64,000 nucleotides of DNA from Cupriavidus sp. WKF15 (GTDB lineage: Bacteria; Pseudomonadota; Gammaproteobacteria; Burkholderiales; Burkholderiaceae). The DNA lies in assembly GCF_029278605.1 (NCBI RefSeq), contig NZ_CP119572.1, positions 558,001-622,000 of the forward strand. Reading direction: 5' to 3'. Below are positions 1 to 9,210 of this stretch, in pieces; the first letter of the stretch is position 1, and each line of letters opens with the position of its first letter. A program made the position numbers and the translations under genes. Under the pieces are notes generated by a model. That model did no database searches. It saw nothing but the letters and a program-made list of their open reading frames with translations, and had not been told where the DNA came from.

Positions 1-25
1 ACTTCAGGGGCGAAGCGGCCGGCTT

Positions 26-787
26 TCAGTGCGCGACCGGCTTGCGGTCGTTGCGGTAAGGATCGTCATAGCCCAGGGCCTGGAGCGTTTCGGTCTCGAT
101 CGCTTCCATTTCCTCGGCTTCGGCATCGTCATCGTGCTCGTAGCCTTGCGCGTGCAGTACGCCATGCACGATCAGGTGCGCGTAGTGCGCTTCGAGCGGC
201 TTGCGCTGCTCGCGCGCTTCGGCTTCCACCACGGGGCAGCACAGCACGATGTCGCCGGTCACCGGGTCGTCCTCATTCTCGGCGTACGCAAAGGTCAGCA
301 CATTGGTGGCGTAGTCCTTGCCGCGGTAGGTGCGGTTGAGCGTGCGGCCCTCGTCTTCGCCGACGAAGCGAACGGTGAGCGCGGCGTCGGCGTACAGCGC
401 CGATGTCACCCAGGTCTCGATCTGCCTGCGTGCAGGCAGGCCGGCGCGCTTGCCGACGCCGTCGCCTTGCTGCACCTCCAGGTCCAGCGCGGGCGGCGTG
501 GCGGGGGTGCCCGTCGTGGTGACGACCGGCGTGGCGGTCACGGCGACCGACAGCGCATCGCTATTGTCCGGGCGTACCAGCAGGCCGGCCTGCTGGCGGG
601 TGTCGGTATGCTCGGCCAGCAGGGCCACCACGCCGTCGGCGGCCTGCGACAGGTCGAGGGTCAGGCTGCGGCCGTCGGGCAGTTGCACGCGCACGGCATG
701 GGCTGCGCTCTTGCGCGCACGGCCCTCGTCATCGAACAGGGTCAGGCTGACGCCGGAAGAATTGGCATTGGCTTTCTTGGATTTCAC
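26..787 (-). CDS. ybeY: Endoribonuclease YbeY (rRNA maturation), with N-terminal extension
   Basis: Metal-dependent single-strand endoribonuclease of 16S rRNA 3'-end maturation and late ribosome quality control, acting in the cytoplasm. The C-terminal half carries the family signature [11 protein letters not shown] at about residues 208-218, whose three His bind zinc. The protein is 253 aa, whereas YbeY is usually about 150-180 aa; roughly the first 95 residues precede the canonical domain and I do not recognise them. The start is a GTG that directly follows the phoH stop (TAAGTG). No internal Met lies between it and the catalytic domain, so the extension is probably translated. Last gene of the miaB-phoH-ybeY operon within the window. 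Confidence 0.93.
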   Translation of the reverse strand: MKSKKANANSSGVSLTLFDDEGRARKSAAHAVRVQLPDGRSLTLDLSQAADGVVALLAEHTDTRQQAGLLVRPDNSDALSVAVTATPVVTTTGTPATPPALDLEVQQGDGVGKRAGLPARRQIETWVTSALYADAALTVRFVGEDEGRTLNRTYRGKDYATNVLTFAYAENEDDPVTGDIVLCCPVVEAEAREQRKPLEAHYAHLIVHGVLHAQGYEHDDDAEAEEMEAIETETLQALGYDDPYRNDRKPVAH

Positions 788-1813
788 TTACGCGTCCTTG
801 TGCTGGGCGTGATATTCGTCATAGGCGTCGACGATGCGGGCCACCAGCGGGTGGCGCACGACGTCGATGCTGGAAAAGCGCGTGAACGCAACGCCGCGCA
901 CCTCGCGCAGCACGTGCTGGGCCTCGACCAGGCCGCTCTTCTGCCCGCGCGGCAGGTCGATCTGCGTGGTGTCGCCGGTGATCACCGCCTTGGAACCGAA
1001 GCCGATGCGCGTGAGGAACATCTTCATCTGCTCGGGCGTGGTGTTCTGCGCCTCGTCCAGGATGATGAAGGCATGGTTGAGCGTGCGTCCGCGCATGTAA
1101 GCGAGCGGCGCGATCTCGATCATCTGGCGCTCGAACATCTTCTGCGTGCGGTCGAAGCCGAGCAGGTCGTACAGCGCGTCATACAGCGGACGCAGGTACG
1201 GGTCGACCTTCTGCGCGAGGTCGCCGGGCAGGAAGCCCAGGCGCTCGCCCGCTTCCACGGCCGGACGCGTCAGCACGATGCGCTTGACCGTGTCGCGCTC
1301 GAGCGCATCGACCGCGCACGCCACCGCGAGATAGGTCTTGCCCGTGCCCGCCGGGCCCACGCCCAGGGTCAGGTCGTGCGACAGGATGTGGCGCAGGTAC
1401 TCGCGCTGCGTGACGGTACGGCCCTGCAGGCCCGGGCGCCGCGTGTGCAGCACCGGGGAATCGTCCTCGAACCCGGGGGGAGCATTCTCGTCGTCGGCTT
1501 GCGGCAGGTAGCCGCCGTGCGCGGAGATCTGGCGCGTTTCCACCAGGCCGAGCTGCACGTCGTCGATCGACAGCGCGGTGCGCGCCTCGTTGTAGAAGCG
1601 CTCCAGCGCGGCTGCGGCATCCTGCGCGTTGGTCCCGCGCACCGTCATGCGGTGGCCGCGGCGCTGGATGTTCACATCGAGTGCCTGTTCGATCTGGCGC
1701 AGGTTCTCGTCGAGCGGGCCGCACAGGTTCTGCAGCCGGGTGTTGTCGTCGCGCGGGGCGACGAATTCTGCGGTAGGAATCTTCATTCTGGCGCGAGAGG
1801 TGCCTTCGCTCAT
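788..1813 (-). CDS. phoH: PhoH-like ATPase (PhoL/YbeZ type)
   Basis: Cytoplasmic P-loop ATPase that partners YbeY in RNA metabolism. The Walker A motif GPAGTGKT lies at about residues 153-160 and the Walker B-like segment FIILDEAQN follows. The N-terminal region with a KH-like RNA-binding character (about residues 40-95) is typical of the YbeZ subgroup. Length 341 aa is normal. Its ATG overlaps the miaB stop by four bases (ATGA) and its TAA abuts the ybeY GTG, so the three genes are translationally coupled. The precise symbol (phoH, phoL or ybeZ) depends on naming convention. Confidence 0.93.
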   Translation of the reverse strand: MSEGTSRARMKIPTAEFVAPRDDNTRLQNLCGPLDENLRQIEQALDVNIQRRGHRMTVRGTNAQDAAAALERFYNEARTALSIDDVQLGLVETRQISAHGGYLPQADDENAPPGFEDDSPVLHTRRPGLQGRTVTQREYLRHILSHDLTLGVGPAGTGKTYLAVACAVDALERDTVKRIVLTRPAVEAGERLGFLPGDLAQKVDPYLRPLYDALYDLLGFDRTQKMFERQMIEIAPLAYMRGRTLNHAFIILDEAQNTTPEQMKMFLTRIGFGSKAVITGDTTQIDLPRGQKSGLVEAQHVLREVRGVAFTRFSSIDVVRHPLVARIVDAYDEYHAQHKDA

Positions 1814-3162
1814 TGCCGCACCACGATCTCACCGCGCAGCGAGTGCGGGAACGCCTGCGTGATCGACACCTCGACCATCTGGCCGATCATGCGGTCGCGC
1901 TGCGCCTGGGGCACGCCCGGCAGCGCGAAGTTGACCACGCGGTTGTTCTCGGTGCGGCCGTGCAGTTCGGTCGGGTCCTTGCGTGCCGGGCCTTCGACCA
2001 GGATGCGCTGCACCGTGCCGACCATGTTGCGGCTGATGCGCTGCACGTTCTCCTCGATCGTGGCCTGCAGGTGTTGCAGGCGGCGCAGCTTCACCTCGTG
2101 CGGCGTGTCGTCATGCAAATTGGCCGCGGGCGTGCCGGGGCGCGGGCTGAAGATGAACGAGAACGAGGTGTCGTAGCCGATCTCTTCGATCATGGCCATC
2201 AGCTTGTCGAAGTCGGCGTCGGTTTCGCCGGGGAAGCCGACGATGAAGTCCGACGACATCGACATGTCGGGGCGCAGCGCGCGCAGCCGGCGCACGATGC
2301 TCTTGTACTCGAGCACGCTGTAGCCGCGCTTCATCGCCATCAGCACGCGGTCGGACGCATGCTGCACCGGCAGGTGCAGGTGGTTGACGAGCTTGTCGCA
2401 GCGGCCGTACAGATCGACCAGGCGGCTCGTGAATTCCTTCGGGTGGCTGGTGGTGTAGCGGATGCGCTCGATGCCGGGGATCTCGGCCACGTACTCGATC
2501 AGCAGCGCGAAGTCGGCGATCTCGCTGGTGCCGCCCATGGCGCCGCGATAGGCGTTGACGTTCTGGCCCAGCAGCGTGACTTCGCGCACGCCCTGTTCGG
2601 CCAGCCCGGCCACTTCGGCCAGCACGTCCTCGAACGGGCGCGAGACTTCCTCGCCGCGCGTGTAGGGGACCACGCAGTAGCTGCAGTACTTCGAGCAGCC
2701 TTCCATGATCGAGACGAAGGCGCTCGGGCCTTCGACGCGGGCCGGCGGCAGGTGGTCGAACTTCTCGATCTCGGGGAACGAGATATCGACCTGCGACTGG
2801 CCGGTGCGCTGGCGGCGCGCGATCAGGTCGGGCAGGCGGTGCAGCGTCTGCGGGCCGAACACCACGTCGACATACGGTGCGCGCGAGACGATGCTGGCGC
2901 CCTCCTGGCTGGCCACGCAGCCGCCGACGCCGATCACGAGGTCGGGCTTCACGGCCTTGAGCGCCTTCATGCGGCCCAGCTCGGAGAACACCTTCTCCTG
3001 CGCCTTTTCGCGCACCGAGCAGGTATTGAACAGGATCACGTCGGCGTCTTCGACGTTGTCGGTGGGTTCCAGCCCCTGGCTGGCGTTCAGGACGTCGACC
3101 ATCTTGTCCGAGTCATACTCGTTCATCTGACAGCCGTACGTTTTCACAAATACTTTCTTCAT
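1810..3162 (-). CDS. miaB: tRNA-2-methylthio-N6-dimethylallyladenosine synthase MiaB
   Basis: Radical-SAM methylthiotransferase that adds the 2-methylthio group to i6A37 of tRNAs reading UNN codons. The N-terminal UPF0004 domain begins [14 protein letters not shown] with the first cluster Cys at residue 11. The radical-SAM cluster motif CSKYCSYC sits near residue 157, and a C-terminal TRAM domain ends the protein (450 aa, normal length). First gene of the operon with phoH and ybeY. The start ATG follows an ordinary non-coding leader. Confidence 0.96.
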   Translation of the reverse strand: MKKVFVKTYGCQMNEYDSDKMVDVLNASQGLEPTDNVEDADVILFNTCSVREKAQEKVFSELGRMKALKAVKPDLVIGVGGCVASQEGASIVSRAPYVDVVFGPQTLHRLPDLIARRQRTGQSQVDISFPEIEKFDHLPPARVEGPSAFVSIMEGCSKYCSYCVVPYTRGEEVSRPFEDVLAEVAGLAEQGVREVTLLGQNVNAYRGAMGGTSEIADFALLIEYVAEIPGIERIRYTTSHPKEFTSRLVDLYGRCDKLVNHLHLPVQHASDRVLMAMKRGYSVLEYKSIVRRLRALRPDMSMSSDFIVGFPGETDADFDKLMAMIEEIGYDTSFSFIFSPRPGTPAANLHDDTPHEVKLRRLQHLQATIEENVQRISRNMVGTVQRILVEGPARKDPTELHGRTENNRVVNFALPGVPQAQRDRMIGQMVEVSITQAFPHSLRGEIVVRQ

Positions 3163-3245
3163 GGTGCCGGTCTCAGTGGTTCACCTGGGGGCATCAGGGT
3201 GTTGCAACGACACGGGACGCGCGTGCGCCGCCGTACTTCGATGGG

Positions 3246-3635
3246 TCAGGATTTTTTTGCCTTCAGTTCCTTCTGTTCCTGTTCGCTCAGTACCCAGGCG
3301 GTCAGGAGCTGGCCGTACAGGTCCAGCTGGTAGCGCACCGGCAGCTTCTGGCCGGCGATGGCAGTCAGGTTCTGCAACTGGTTGTCGGTGCCGAAGACGC
3401 GCAGGCCCGGCGCCACGCCGATGGTCTTGCCATCGAGCGTGACCGTCTGCGGCGCGCCGGCGGACGGCGCGGCGATAACCAGCCTTGCCTGCGGCGCATC
3501 GACCGGGATCACGCGGATCGGCTGCGCCATGGCGCCGGCGGCGCCGAGCCACAGCGCCGTGCCGAGCGACAGGGCCAGCAGCGGCTTGAGGAAACGCGAT
3601 GAAGCACTCGGACGCGGGGAACGGCCAGCGGGCAT
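3246..3635 (-). CDS. Hypothetical secreted protein
   Basis: A 129-aa protein with a clear signal peptide: a basic N-terminus, a hydrophobic stretch FLKPLLALSLGTALWLGAAG and a likely AMA-QP cleavage site near residue 37. The mature part of about 90 residues is rich in short beta-type segments and ends in a Lys-rich tail. I do not recognise a family. It contains the phrase TLDGKTIGVAPGLRVFGTDNQ, which suggests a small beta domain. A GGAG ribosome-binding site lies just upstream of the ATG. It lies 83 bases upstream of miaB on the same strand and may be co-transcribed with it. Function unknown. Confidence 0.7.
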   Translation of the reverse strand: MPAGRSPRPSASSRFLKPLLALSLGTALWLGAAGAMAQPIRVIPVDAPQARLVIAAPSAGAPQTVTLDGKTIGVAPGLRVFGTDNQLQNLTAIAGQKLPVRYQLDLYGQLLTAWVLSEQEQKELKAKKS

Positions 3636-3718
3636 ATGGGCTCCGGAAGCGGTGCAGCTTAGGTTGAATGGGGAACTGGAAGGTAACCTGTTATTTTACG
3701 GTTCTTCGGAGGATTGCG

Positions 3719-3791
3719 GGGAATGGGTGGTGGTGGGTTTGTTGTGCTTGGCCTGCCAAGCACAACAAACCCTAACCTCTCCCCCATTCCC
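3719..3791. repeat. Large intergenic inverted repeat (bidirectional terminator or REP/MITE-like element)
   Basis: A perfect 17-bp stem (3735-3751 with 3756-3772, arm starting GGGTTTGTTGTG) closes a four-base loop CCTG. An outer 9-bp arm GGGAATGGG (3719-3727) pairs with CCCATTCCC (3783-3791), separated from the inner stem by an unpaired stretch. It lies just downstream of the chloride-channel gene and upstream of the small secreted-protein gene, so a terminator role is likely. The size and two-step symmetry also fit a dispersed palindromic element. Confidence 0.7.
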
Positions 3792-3810
3792 ATGCAACGC
3801 GCGCGCTCGC

Positions 3811-5559
3811 CTAAAACAGGCAGGATGCCTCCTGCAGCACACGCTGCTTGGACACCGTCCCCATCAGCTCCCGGCTGCCGGCATCGCGCACCAGCGGAAT
3901 CCGGTTGATGCCATGGGCCGCAAAGACCTCCAGCGCGTCGCGCAGCCGCGATTCCGGCGTCAGCGCGGGGAAATCGCGCTCGGCCAGCGCCAGCACGCCG
4001 GTAGTGGAACCTTCGCGCTGCGCGCGCTGCAGCGCATGGATTGACAGGGCGCCCAGCAGCCGACCATCGGCCCCGACCAGGTACAGGTAGCGCGTGCCGG
4101 TCTCGGCAAACTTGTCGGCCGCGGCGGCAAGCGAGACATCGGGCGCCAGCGTGGTATCAGTCGGATCGCACAGCCCGGCCAGCGTCATGGCGCGCGCGTG
4201 CTCTGCCGCGGCCGAGGCCTGCGCGCGCTCGGCAATCACGCTGTAGAGCGACAGCGTCTGGCAGCGCGACGCCGTGTAGTACGCGGCCACGGCGCCGATC
4301 ATCGAGGGCAGCAGCAGTGCCGGCGCCAGCGTCATCTCGAACACCATCAGCACCGACATCAGCGGCGCCTGGCTGGTCGCCGCGAGAAATGCGCTCATGC
4401 CGACCAGGGGCAGCACCGGCGATGCCGGCGCGCCGGGCATCACGGCCTGCATCGCCAGCGCCAGCAGCTGCCCCAGCGCGGCGCCGACGAACAGCGACGG
4501 CGTGAACACGCCGCCGACAGCGCCGGAGCCCATGCTGATGACCGTGGCCGCCAGCTTGGCCAGCAGCACCAGCCCGACCGAGACCGTCAGCGGCTGCTCC
4601 TGCAGGATGGTCTGGATAGTGGAGTAGCCATTGCCAACCACTTCCGGGACGCCCATGGCCAGCACGCCGACGAGCGCGCCGCCCAGGGCCAGCCGCGCTA
4701 CCGGCCCGCCGGGCACGTGCGCGAAGCGCCCGCGCGCCTTGCTTGCGGCGCGCAGGAACAGCGCGCCGACGACACCGGCCGCCACGCCCAGTCCAGCTGC
4801 AGCCACGATCAGTTGCGGGCGCAGGTCGGGCGCAATGTGCAGGCCGGGATACAGCGGCTGCAGGCCACTATGCCACTGGCTGACCATCGCGCCGGCCACG
4901 GAAGCCAGGAACAGCGGCATCAGCCGTTGCACCGCCAGTGCGCCGAACACCACTTCGGCCACGAACACGGCCGCCGAGAGCGGCGTGTGGTAGACCGTGG
5001 CCAGGCCGGCGGCGGCACCGCAGGCCGTCAACATGCGGCCCATGTTCGAGGCGCCATCGGGCCGGCCGATGCGCGTCGACGGAAACAGCGAGCCGCACAG
5101 GGCGGCGAGCTGGATCATGGCGCCTTCCTTGCCGACCGAGCTGCCGCTGACGATCGAACAGAACGACGACAGCGAGCGCAGCAGCGTGACGCGCACGGGC
5201 AGGCGGCCGCTGCCGTTGGCCACGGCTTCCATGTAGTCGGTCGCGCCGCCACTGCCGGCGAACCGGTTGGCGGCCGCGAGCAGCAGGCCGGCGAGCGCCC
5301 CGCCTGCCGCCGGCACGACGATGCGCCACGCCAGCGCCAGTCCGGCAAATACCGCGACGATATCGGCATTGCTCGAGAAGAGCACGACACCGGCCCGTTC
5401 CAGCGCTTCCTTGAACAGGGTCGTCGCAATGGCTGCAAGTATGCCGACCGGGATCGCCGCGAACAGCGTGACTTCCTGGTCTTCGAGGAAACGGAACCGC
5501 ATGGGTGCTTGCGTCGGTGGCGCCGTGGCGCGGCCTTCCGGAACAGATGGTGGCCGCAT
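3811..5559 (-). CDS. ClC-family chloride channel/antiporter with C-terminal CBS domains
   Basis: Inner-membrane ClC protein. Ion-pathway motifs are visible: GSSVGKEGA (the GKEGP signature with Pro changed to Ala) and GGVFTPSLFVGAALG (the GxFxP motif), within about a dozen hydrophobic helices. About 130 C-terminal residues form a CBS-pair region containing TRYLYLVGADGRLLG and GINRIPLVRD. I chose the Met at 5559 (582 aa). An upstream Met at 5631 and a downstream Met at 5502 (MRFRFLEDQ) are also possible, and none has a strong ribosome-binding site. It resembles ClcB-type proteins. Whether it is a channel or an H+/Cl- exchanger cannot be read from sequence alone. Confidence 0.88.
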   Translation of the reverse strand: MRPPSVPEGRATAPPTQAPMRFRFLEDQEVTLFAAIPVGILAAIATTLFKEALERAGVVLFSSNADIVAVFAGLALAWRIVVPAAGGALAGLLLAAANRFAGSGGATDYMEAVANGSGRLPVRVTLLRSLSSFCSIVSGSSVGKEGAMIQLAALCGSLFPSTRIGRPDGASNMGRMLTACGAAAGLATVYHTPLSAAVFVAEVVFGALAVQRLMPLFLASVAGAMVSQWHSGLQPLYPGLHIAPDLRPQLIVAAAGLGVAAGVVGALFLRAASKARGRFAHVPGGPVARLALGGALVGVLAMGVPEVVGNGYSTIQTILQEQPLTVSVGLVLLAKLAATVISMGSGAVGGVFTPSLFVGAALGQLLALAMQAVMPGAPASPVLPLVGMSAFLAATSQAPLMSVLMVFEMTLAPALLLPSMIGAVAAYYTASRCQTLSLYSVIAERAQASAAAEHARAMTLAGLCDPTDTTLAPDVSLAAAADKFAETGTRYLYLVGADGRLLGALSIHALQRAQREGSTTGVLALAERDFPALTPESRLRDALEVFAAHGINRIPLVRDAGSRELMGTVSKQRVLQEASCLF

Positions 5560-5786
5560 GATAGCGCAGCGCCACTCGCACAGCGCCACCAAGCATGTGC
5601 CCCAGCCGGCACCGCATATCCATGTGCTCAATAGGTTCGTCCTTGGCTGTTACACTACCGACCTTTGTTTCGTCAGCGGTCGCTTCGCCCCGCTTTGCCG
5701 GTCCCCGACCGGTCCTGTTTCAGATCACCCAGGTCGCCTGTTGGCTGGCGCGCCTCGCGCGCAACGGACGGCCGAAGCATCCATTC

Positions 5787-7292
5787 ATGTCTTTCTCCGA
5801 ACTCGGCTTGTCCGACAAGCTTGTGCGGGCCGTGGCCGAACAGGGCTACAACACCCCGACTCCCATCCAGGCCCAGGCAATCCCCGCCATCCTCAAGGGC
5901 GGCGACCTGCTTGCCGGGGCCCAGACCGGTACCGGCAAGACCGCCGGCTTCACGCTGCCGATGCTGCAGCTGCTCTCCGACTCGGGCACGCAGCGCCAGG
6001 GCCGGCCGGCGGTGCGCGCGCTGGTGCTGACCCCGACGCGGGAACTTGCCGCGCAGGTCGAGGAAAGCGTGCGCAACTACGGCAAGTACCTGAGGCTGCG
6101 CTCCATGGTCATGTTCGGCGGGGTTGGCATCAACCCGCAGATCGAGCAGTTGCGCCGTGGCGTGGACATCGTCGTGGCAACGCCGGGCCGCCTGCTGGAC
6201 CACGTGGCCCAGCGCACGATCGACCTCGCGAGCGTAGAGCTGCTGGTGCTCGACGAAGCCGACCGCATGCTCGACATGGGCTTCATCCATGACATCCGCA
6301 AGATCCTCAACGTGCTGCCGCCGAAGCGCCAGAACCTGCTGTTCTCGGCGACGTTCTCGGACGAGATCCGCGCGCTGGCGGACCGTCTGCTGAACAACCC
6401 GGCTTCGATCGAGGTCGCGCGTCGCAACACCACGGCCGAGACTGTGGCCCAGCGTGTGTATCCGGTGGACCGCGAGCGCAAGCGCGAACTGCTGGCGCAC
6501 CTGGTGCGTCAGAACGACTGGCACCAGGTGCTGGTATTCACGCGAACCAAGCACGGCGCCAACCGGCTCGCCGAGCAGCTGACCAAGGATGGCCTGTCGG
6601 CACTGGCGATCCACGGCAACAAGAGCCAGTCGGCACGCACGCGCGCGCTGTCCGAGTTCAAGGCCGGCACGCTGCGCCTGCTGGTCGCGACCGATATCGC
6701 CGCGCGCGGCATCGACATCGACCAGCTGCCGCACGTGGTCAACTTCGACCTGCCCAACGTGCCCGAAGACTATGTGCACCGCATCGGCCGCACCGGCCGC
6801 GCCGGTGCCGAGGGCGAGGCGATCTCGCTGGTCTGCGTGGACGAGCACGGCCTGCTGCGCGATATCGAACGCCTGATCAAGCGCAAGCTCGAGCAGACGG
6901 TGCTGACCGGGTTCGAGGTGGACCCCAGCATTGCGGCGGAGCCGATCCAGAAGGGCCGCCAGCAGCGTGGCGCCCAGGGCGGCGGCGGACAAGGCGGTGG
7001 ACGTGGCCGTGCCCAGCCAAAGCCGGCGGCGGCCAAGCCGGCGCAGGGCCAGTCGCGTCCGCGTCCGGCCCAGAACGCGCCGCGTGGCGGCGCCAGCCAG
7101 GCCGGCGGCGAATCCGGCCGCGGGCAGGGCGGCGCAGGCCGCAATGCCGGGCAGGCCCAGCCGCGCAACCCGCAACGCAGCGGCGGCCAGCCGCGGCCGG
7201 CGCAGGAAGCAGCCGGCGCCCCGGCGCGCAACCGCCGTCCGGCGCCACAGGCCGCACTGCTTGGCGGCACCCCGGCCAAGCCCGCACGCTGA
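5787..7292 (+). CDS. rhlE: DEAD-box ATP-dependent RNA helicase RhlE
   Basis: Cytoplasmic RNA helicase for ribosome assembly and RNA turnover. All core motifs are present in order: Q motif (TPTPIQ), [31 protein letters not shown] and HRIGRTGR. After the two RecA-like domains (about residues 1-370) comes a tail of about 120 residues rich in Gly, Arg, Gln, Ala and Pro, a basic RGG-type RNA-binding extension typical of RhlE in this family. I chose the ATG at 5787 ([16 protein letters not shown], 501 aa); the frame is open further upstream but reads as non-homologous leader. Followed 20 bases later by srkA. Confidence 0.95.
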   Translation: MSFSELGLSDKLVRAVAEQGYNTPTPIQAQAIPAILKGGDLLAGAQTGTGKTAGFTLPMLQLLSDSGTQRQGRPAVRALVLTPTRELAAQVEESVRNYGKYLRLRSMVMFGGVGINPQIEQLRRGVDIVVATPGRLLDHVAQRTIDLASVELLVLDEADRMLDMGFIHDIRKILNVLPPKRQNLLFSATFSDEIRALADRLLNNPASIEVARRNTTAETVAQRVYPVDRERKRELLAHLVRQNDWHQVLVFTRTKHGANRLAEQLTKDGLSALAIHGNKSQSARTRALSEFKAGTLRLLVATDIAARGIDIDQLPHVVNFDLPNVPEDYVHRIGRTGRAGAEGEAISLVCVDEHGLLRDIERLIKRKLEQTVLTGFEVDPSIAAEPIQKGRQQRGAQGGGGQGGGRGRAQPKPAAAKPAQGQSRPRPAQNAPRGGASQAGGESGRGQGGAGRNAGQAQPRNPQRSGGQPRPAQEAAGAPARNRRPAPQAALLGGTPAKPAR

Positions 7293-7312
7293 GCCCTCCC
7301 AGCCCCGCAGCC

Positions 7313-8362
7313 ATGAGCGCCCCGCACGCATCCGGCGACAACGGCATCCCGTTCGCGGGGCTGACGCCCGAACTGATCCTCGATGCGATCGAGTCGGCGG
7401 GCATGCGCCCCGATGGCCGGCTGCTGGCGCTCAACAGCTACGAGAACCGGGTCTGGCAGGTCGGCATCGAGGATGCCGCGCCCGTGGTGGCCAAGTTCTA
7501 CCGGCCTGGCCGCTGGACCGACGCCGCCATCCTCGAGGAGCACGCCTTCGTGCAGCAGCTTGCCGACGCCGAGATCCCTGCGGTGCCGGCACTGGCCGGG
7601 CCTGGCGGCAGCACGCTGCAATACCACGCGGACTTCCGCTTCGCCGTGTTCGCCCGTTGCGGCGGGCGCGAACCGGCGCTTGACCGCGCCGACACGCTGA
7701 CCTGGCTCGGCCGCTTCATCGGCCGCATCCACGCCATGGGCGCGACGAACGCCTACCAGGCGCGCCCGGTGCTGAACGCGCAGACGTTCGGCGTGGCCCC
7801 GCGCGACTGGCTGCTCGCGCACGACTGCATTCCCGCCGATCTGCGCGAACCCTGGCGGGCGATCGTGGACCTGGCGCTGGACGGCGTGCGCCGCTGCTAT
7901 GACCGCGCCGGCGATGTGCGCCTGCTGCGCGTGCATGGCGACTGCCATCGCGGCAACGTGCTGTGGATCGACGGCGACGGCGACGGCGGCGCCCGGGCCA
8001 CGGGCCTGGCCGCCGCGGGTCCGCATTTCGTGGATTTCGACGACAGCCGCATGGCCCCGGCCGTGCAGGACCTGTGGATGCTGCTTGAAGGCGACCGTGC
8101 CGCCATGCAGGACCAGCTCGCCGATATCGTCGCGGGCTACGAAGATTTTGCCGAGTTCGCGCCGCGCGAACTCTGGCTCGTGGAAGCGCTGCGCACGCTG
8201 CGGCTGCTCCACTACAGCGCCTGGCTGGCCAGCCGCTGGCAAGATCCCGCTTTTCCGGCCGCGTTCCCGTGGTTCGGCACGGGGCGCTACTGGCAGGACC
8301 GCATCCTGGAATTGCGCGAGCAGGTCGCGCTGATGGAAGAAGCGCCCCTGTGGGGCGCCTGA
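7313..8362 (+). CDS. srkA: Stress response kinase A (SrkA/RdoA/YihE)
   Basis: Cytoplasmic Ser/Thr kinase of the APH-like fold that counteracts stress-induced death in E. coli. The catalytic loop HGDCHRGNVLW and the metal-binding DFDD motif are both present, and the N-terminal segment LNSYENRVWQVG is typical of YihE proteins. Length 349 aa is slightly above the usual 330. It begins 20 bases after rhlE on the same strand, so the two are probably co-transcribed. It converges on the universal stress protein gene. Confidence 0.92.
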   Translation: MSAPHASGDNGIPFAGLTPELILDAIESAGMRPDGRLLALNSYENRVWQVGIEDAAPVVAKFYRPGRWTDAAILEEHAFVQQLADAEIPAVPALAGPGGSTLQYHADFRFAVFARCGGREPALDRADTLTWLGRFIGRIHAMGATNAYQARPVLNAQTFGVAPRDWLLAHDCIPADLREPWRAIVDLALDGVRRCYDRAGDVRLLRVHGDCHRGNVLWIDGDGDGGARATGLAAAGPHFVDFDDSRMAPAVQDLWMLLEGDRAAMQDQLADIVAGYEDFAEFAPRELWLVEALRTLRLLHYSAWLASRWQDPAFPAAFPWFGTGRYWQDRILELREQVALMEEAPLWGA

Positions 8363-8406
8363 GGAACTGACCGTAACGGTGGGCGGGGCGTTCAGCCCGC
8401 GCCCGC

Positions 8407-8844
8407 TCAGGCCTTTTCGGGTGCCTTGACCAGCAGGACCGGGCACGGCGCCTGCGCCAGCACGCGGCCCGCCACGGAGCCGATCACCGCATCAAAGAAC
8501 GAGCCGCGGCCATGCGTGCCCATGACGATGGCCTGCGCATCGGCCGAGCGCGCGTAGGCGACGATGCGCTCCGGCGCGAAGCCGTGCAGCGCATGGCGCT
8601 CGAACGGAATGCCGGCGGCGGTCAGGATCTCGCACACGCCGGCCATTGCCTTGTCGCTTGCGTCCTGGTGCCAGGCGTCGATGGTTTCCTTGCTGACAAA
8701 GGCGCGGACCTGTCCGCTGACTTCGGGCGCGACGTGCACCACATGCACGGTAAATCCGCTTTGCAGCAGCTTGCCGTCGGCGATAAAGCGGGCGGCAGCG
8801 TCGCTGAAGGCCGAACCGTCGGTCGCGAGCACGATATTGGTCAT
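8407..8844 (-). CDS. Universal stress protein UspA family
   Basis: A single Usp domain of 145 aa starting MTNIVLATDGSAFSDAA. The ATP-binding pattern G-x2-G-x9-G-S/T is visible as GTHGRGSFFDAVIGS near the C-terminus, so this is an ATP-binding type Usp. I chose the ATG at 8844 because AGGAG lies about eight bases upstream of it; the frame remains open to 8904 but that part is leader. The role is presumably survival under starvation or oxygen limitation. It converges with srkA. Confidence 0.92.
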   Translation of the reverse strand: MTNIVLATDGSAFSDAAARFIADGKLLQSGFTVHVVHVAPEVSGQVRAFVSKETIDAWHQDASDKAMAGVCEILTAAGIPFERHALHGFAPERIVAYARSADAQAIVMGTHGRGSFFDAVIGSVAGRVLAQAPCPVLLVKAPEKA

Positions 8845-9210
8845 GGCGGGAATCTCCTGGATGGGGGCGCTGTACGGATACGCCAGGTTATAGGATAGGC
8901 ACAATCGGCGCCGCCAGGCGGGTGCGCGGCGAGCCGTCCGTCACCATCTTCGCAGCAAGTCCTTCGTCACAATCGGATATAGATCAAGTGACTCGGAAAT
9001 TTCCTCTGCCCGGGGCCGTCGCGGTGAGACTGGCGGATATGTCAAGGCGACTGACACATTTGGCCATTGCCGCCCGCGGGCAGGCCCGCTTAGCATGTGC
9101 CCAGCCCGGATGGCGTCGCCGCGACTAGGCGCCCGGCCTTTCCATCCCCAAGAACATCAGGCGATCCTGCCCGGCGCGGCCGGCAGGTCGCTTCGACGGA
9201 GACAGCAAAC
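8845..9210. other. Divergent intergenic region with a weak FNR-like site
   Basis: A 366-base stretch without a convincing gene between the universal stress protein gene and the family III CoA-transferase gene. It must hold both promoters. The segment CGGAT-ATAG-ATCAA at 8974-8987 matches the FNR/ANR consensus TTGAT-N4-ATCAA perfectly in the right half and at three of five bases in the left half. The site lies about 130 bases upstream of the usp start. I see no other clear element. Confidence 0.35.

Noticed and set aside
29..2176. A 715-codon open frame on the plus strand opposite ybeY, phoH and miaB
   Set aside because: High-GC antisense shadow. Its translation is an Arg/His/Val/Leu-rich mirror without domains, while the minus strand has three clear overlapping genes.
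1813..3333. A 506-codon open frame on the plus strand opposite miaB
   Set aside because: Same antisense effect; no ribosome-binding site or family resemblance.
5673..7331. A long minus-strand open frame opposite rhlE
   Set aside because: Mirror of a high-GC helicase gene; composition is that of antisense translation.
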